A DNA stretch of 64,000 nucleotides, from positions 40,971-104,970 of the forward strand of contig NZ_KB894428.1 of the NCBI RefSeq assembly GCF_000374445.1, given 5' to 3'. The stretch is from Actinokineospora enzanensis DSM 44649 (GTDB lineage: Bacteria > Actinomycetota > Actinomycetes > Mycobacteriales > Pseudonocardiaceae). Under the pieces are notes generated by a model. It was not told the origin of the DNA, did not search any database, and saw nothing but the letters and a program-made list of their open reading frames with translations. The translations under genes and the position numbers were made by a program. Shown here in pieces: positions 62,919 through 64,000 of the stretch (its first letter is position 1; the number at the start of each line of letters is the position of its first letter).

Positions 62919-64000
62919 ATGGCACGTATCGGTGACGGCGGAGACCTGCTCAAGTGTTCTTTCTGCGGGAAGAGCCAGAAGCAGGTGAAAAAGCTCATCG
63001 CCGGTCCCGGCGTGTACATCTGTGATGAGTGCATCGACCTCTGCAACGAGATCATCGAGGAGGAGCTCGCCGAGGCGGGCGACGTCAAACTCGACGAGCT
63101 GCCCAAGCCCGCCGAGATCCACGACTTCCTCGACCAGTACGTCATCGGCCAGGACGACGCCAAGCGCTCGCTGGCCGTGGCGGTCTACAACCACTACAAA
63201 CGCATCCAGGCCGGTGACCGCGCCCGCCCCGAGGGCCGCGAGTCCCGCGAGGAGACCGTCGAGCTGGCCAAGTCGAACATCCTCATGCTCGGCCCCACCG
63301 GCTGCGGCAAGACCTACCTCGCCCAGACCCTGGCCAAGCTGCTCAACGTCCCGTTCGCCATCGCCGACGCCACCGCGCTGACCGAGGCGGGCTACGTCGG
63401 CGAGGACGTCGAGAACATCCTGCTCAAGCTGATCCAGGCCGCCGACTACGACGTCAAGCGCGCCGAGACCGGCATCATCTACATCGACGAGGTCGACAAG
63501 ATCGCCCGCAAGAGCGAGAACCCGTCGATCACCCGCGACGTGTCGGGCGAGGGCGTGCAGCAGGCCCTGCTCAAGATCCTGGAGGGCACCACCGCCAGCG
63601 TCCCCCCGCAGGGCGGCCGCAAGCACCCCCACCAGGAGTTCATCCAGATCGACACCACGAACGTCCTGTTCATCGTGGCGGGCGCGTTCGCGGGCCTGGA
63701 GAAGATCATCCAGGACCGGGTCGGCAAGCGCGGCCTCGGCTTCGGCGCCGAGATCCGCTCCAAGGCCGACATCGACGCCGCCGACATGTTCGCCGACACC
63801 ATGCCCGAGGACCTGATCAAGTTCGGCCTGATCCCCGAGTTCATCGGCCGCCTGCCGGTCCTGGCCAGCGTGACCAACCTGGACAAGGTCTCCCTCGTCC
63901 AGATCCTCACCGAGCCGCGCAACGCCCTGGTCAAGCAGTACCAGAAGCTCTTCGAGATGGACGGCGTCGAACTGGAGTTCACCGACACCGCCCTGGAAGC
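62919..64000 (+). CDS. clpX: ATP-dependent Clp protease ATP-binding subunit ClpX (partial, cut at the window end)
   Basis: The first 360 residues of ClpX. The zinc-binding domain has cysteines at 13, 16, 35 and 38 ([16 protein letters not shown]). Walker A GPTGCGKT is near 125, Walker [10 protein letters not shown] near 186, and the substrate-binding RKH loop in [10 protein letters not shown] near 228. The C-terminal part, probably including the IGF loop region seen from the other side of the ring, runs past the window edge. ATG 62919 follows an AGAGG site. It unfolds tagged substrates for the ClpP1P2 peptidase. The 296 bp upstream hold no gene. Confidence 0.95.
   Translation, partial: MARIGDGGDLLKCSFCGKSQKQVKKLIAGPGVYICDECIDLCNEIIEEELAEAGDVKLDELPKPAEIHDFLDQYVIGQDDAKRSLAVAVYNHYKRIQAGDRARPEGRESREETVELAKSNILMLGPTGCGKTYLAQTLAKLLNVPFAIADATALTEAGYVGEDVENILLKLIQAADYDVKRAETGIIYIDEVDKIARKSENPSITRDVSGEGVQQALLKILEGTTASVPPQGGRKHPHQEFIQIDTTNVLFIVAGAFAGLEKIIQDRVGKRGLGFGAEIRSKADIDAADMFADTMPEDLIKFGLIPEFIGRLPVLASVTNLDKVSLVQILTEPRNALVKQYQKLFEMDGVELEFTDTALE

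Overview
The window is chromosomal DNA from a high-GC actinobacterium, most probably a Pseudonocardiaceae-type organism (Actinokineospora/Saccharothrix/Lentzea-like). The evidence is the GC-rich third codon positions, frequent GTG/TTG starts and leaderless genes. The gene order from about 20.5 kb to the right edge also follows, with insertions, a block known from Mycobacterium tuberculosis (Rv2478c back to Rv2457c): SSB paralogue, EttA, NAD-glutamate dehydrogenase, thioesterase, hypothetical, alpha-glucosidase, GlbO, HNH protein, CtaJ-like, DUF5130, PepN, DsbA-like, RpiB, Nei, trigger factor, ClpP1, ClpP2 and ClpX (cut by the right edge).

Layout. 0-6.3 kb: a DNA polymerase I-type protein diverges from an acyl-CoA ligase, followed by an ECF sigma factor, an SDR protein and an alpha/beta hydrolase; this block is bracketed by two nearly identical inverted copies of a 167-bp hairpin repeat. 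6.4-11 kb: secreted trypsin, fatty-acid desaturase, flavin-reductase-like protein, STAS protein and a secreted VPDVT-repeat protein. 11-17.6 kb: a KamB-family 16S rRNA methyltransferase converges on a PPK2 / phosphoketolase / acetate kinase / DUF371-fusion gene row, then tRNA-Arg. 17.7-37 kb: lipoprotein, CopD-CtaG membrane protein, SSB paralogue, EttA, a 1550-residue TPR/degenerate-GGDEF protein, NAD-GDH, thioesterase, alpha-glucosidase, GlbO and MscS. 37-42 kb: HNH protein, a 425-residue protein built almost entirely of about 45 copies of a GTRVT motif, then CtaJ-like and DUF5130. 42-54.5 kb: PepN, DsbA-like, a cluster of DnaA-box-like inverted repeats, aldehyde dehydrogenase, MBL hydrolase, RpiB, Nei, DUF1542-like, Eis-like acetyltransferase, GNAT and a degenerate Nudix protein. 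54.7-58 kb: divergent tRNA-Gly/tRNA-Pro, then a decayed AT-richer phage remnant (truncated integrase, Gp37-like tail gene fragment), a lipoprotein and a truncated DUF5753/DUF397 pair. 58-64 kb: SCO5389-like protein, LLM oxidoreductase and the tig-clpP1-clpP2-clpX proteostasis block.

The unusual content lies between and within the ordinary genes. (i) A family of CTAG-bounded long hairpins sits just 3' of genes; nearly all arm differences in the intact copies would be G:U pairs in the sense transcript of the neighbouring gene. (ii) The arginine-rich GTRVTAxDR repeat protein is inserted in an otherwise conserved block. (iii) Six full units, plus a fragment, of an element carry inverted TGTGGACAA / TTGTCCACA boxes. 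(iv) There is a second, 82-bp intergenic repeat family. Two aminoglycoside-resistance-type families (KamB and Eis) also occur, without an antibiotic cluster nearby. All functional assignments come from reading the sequence and family knowledge; no database search was run.
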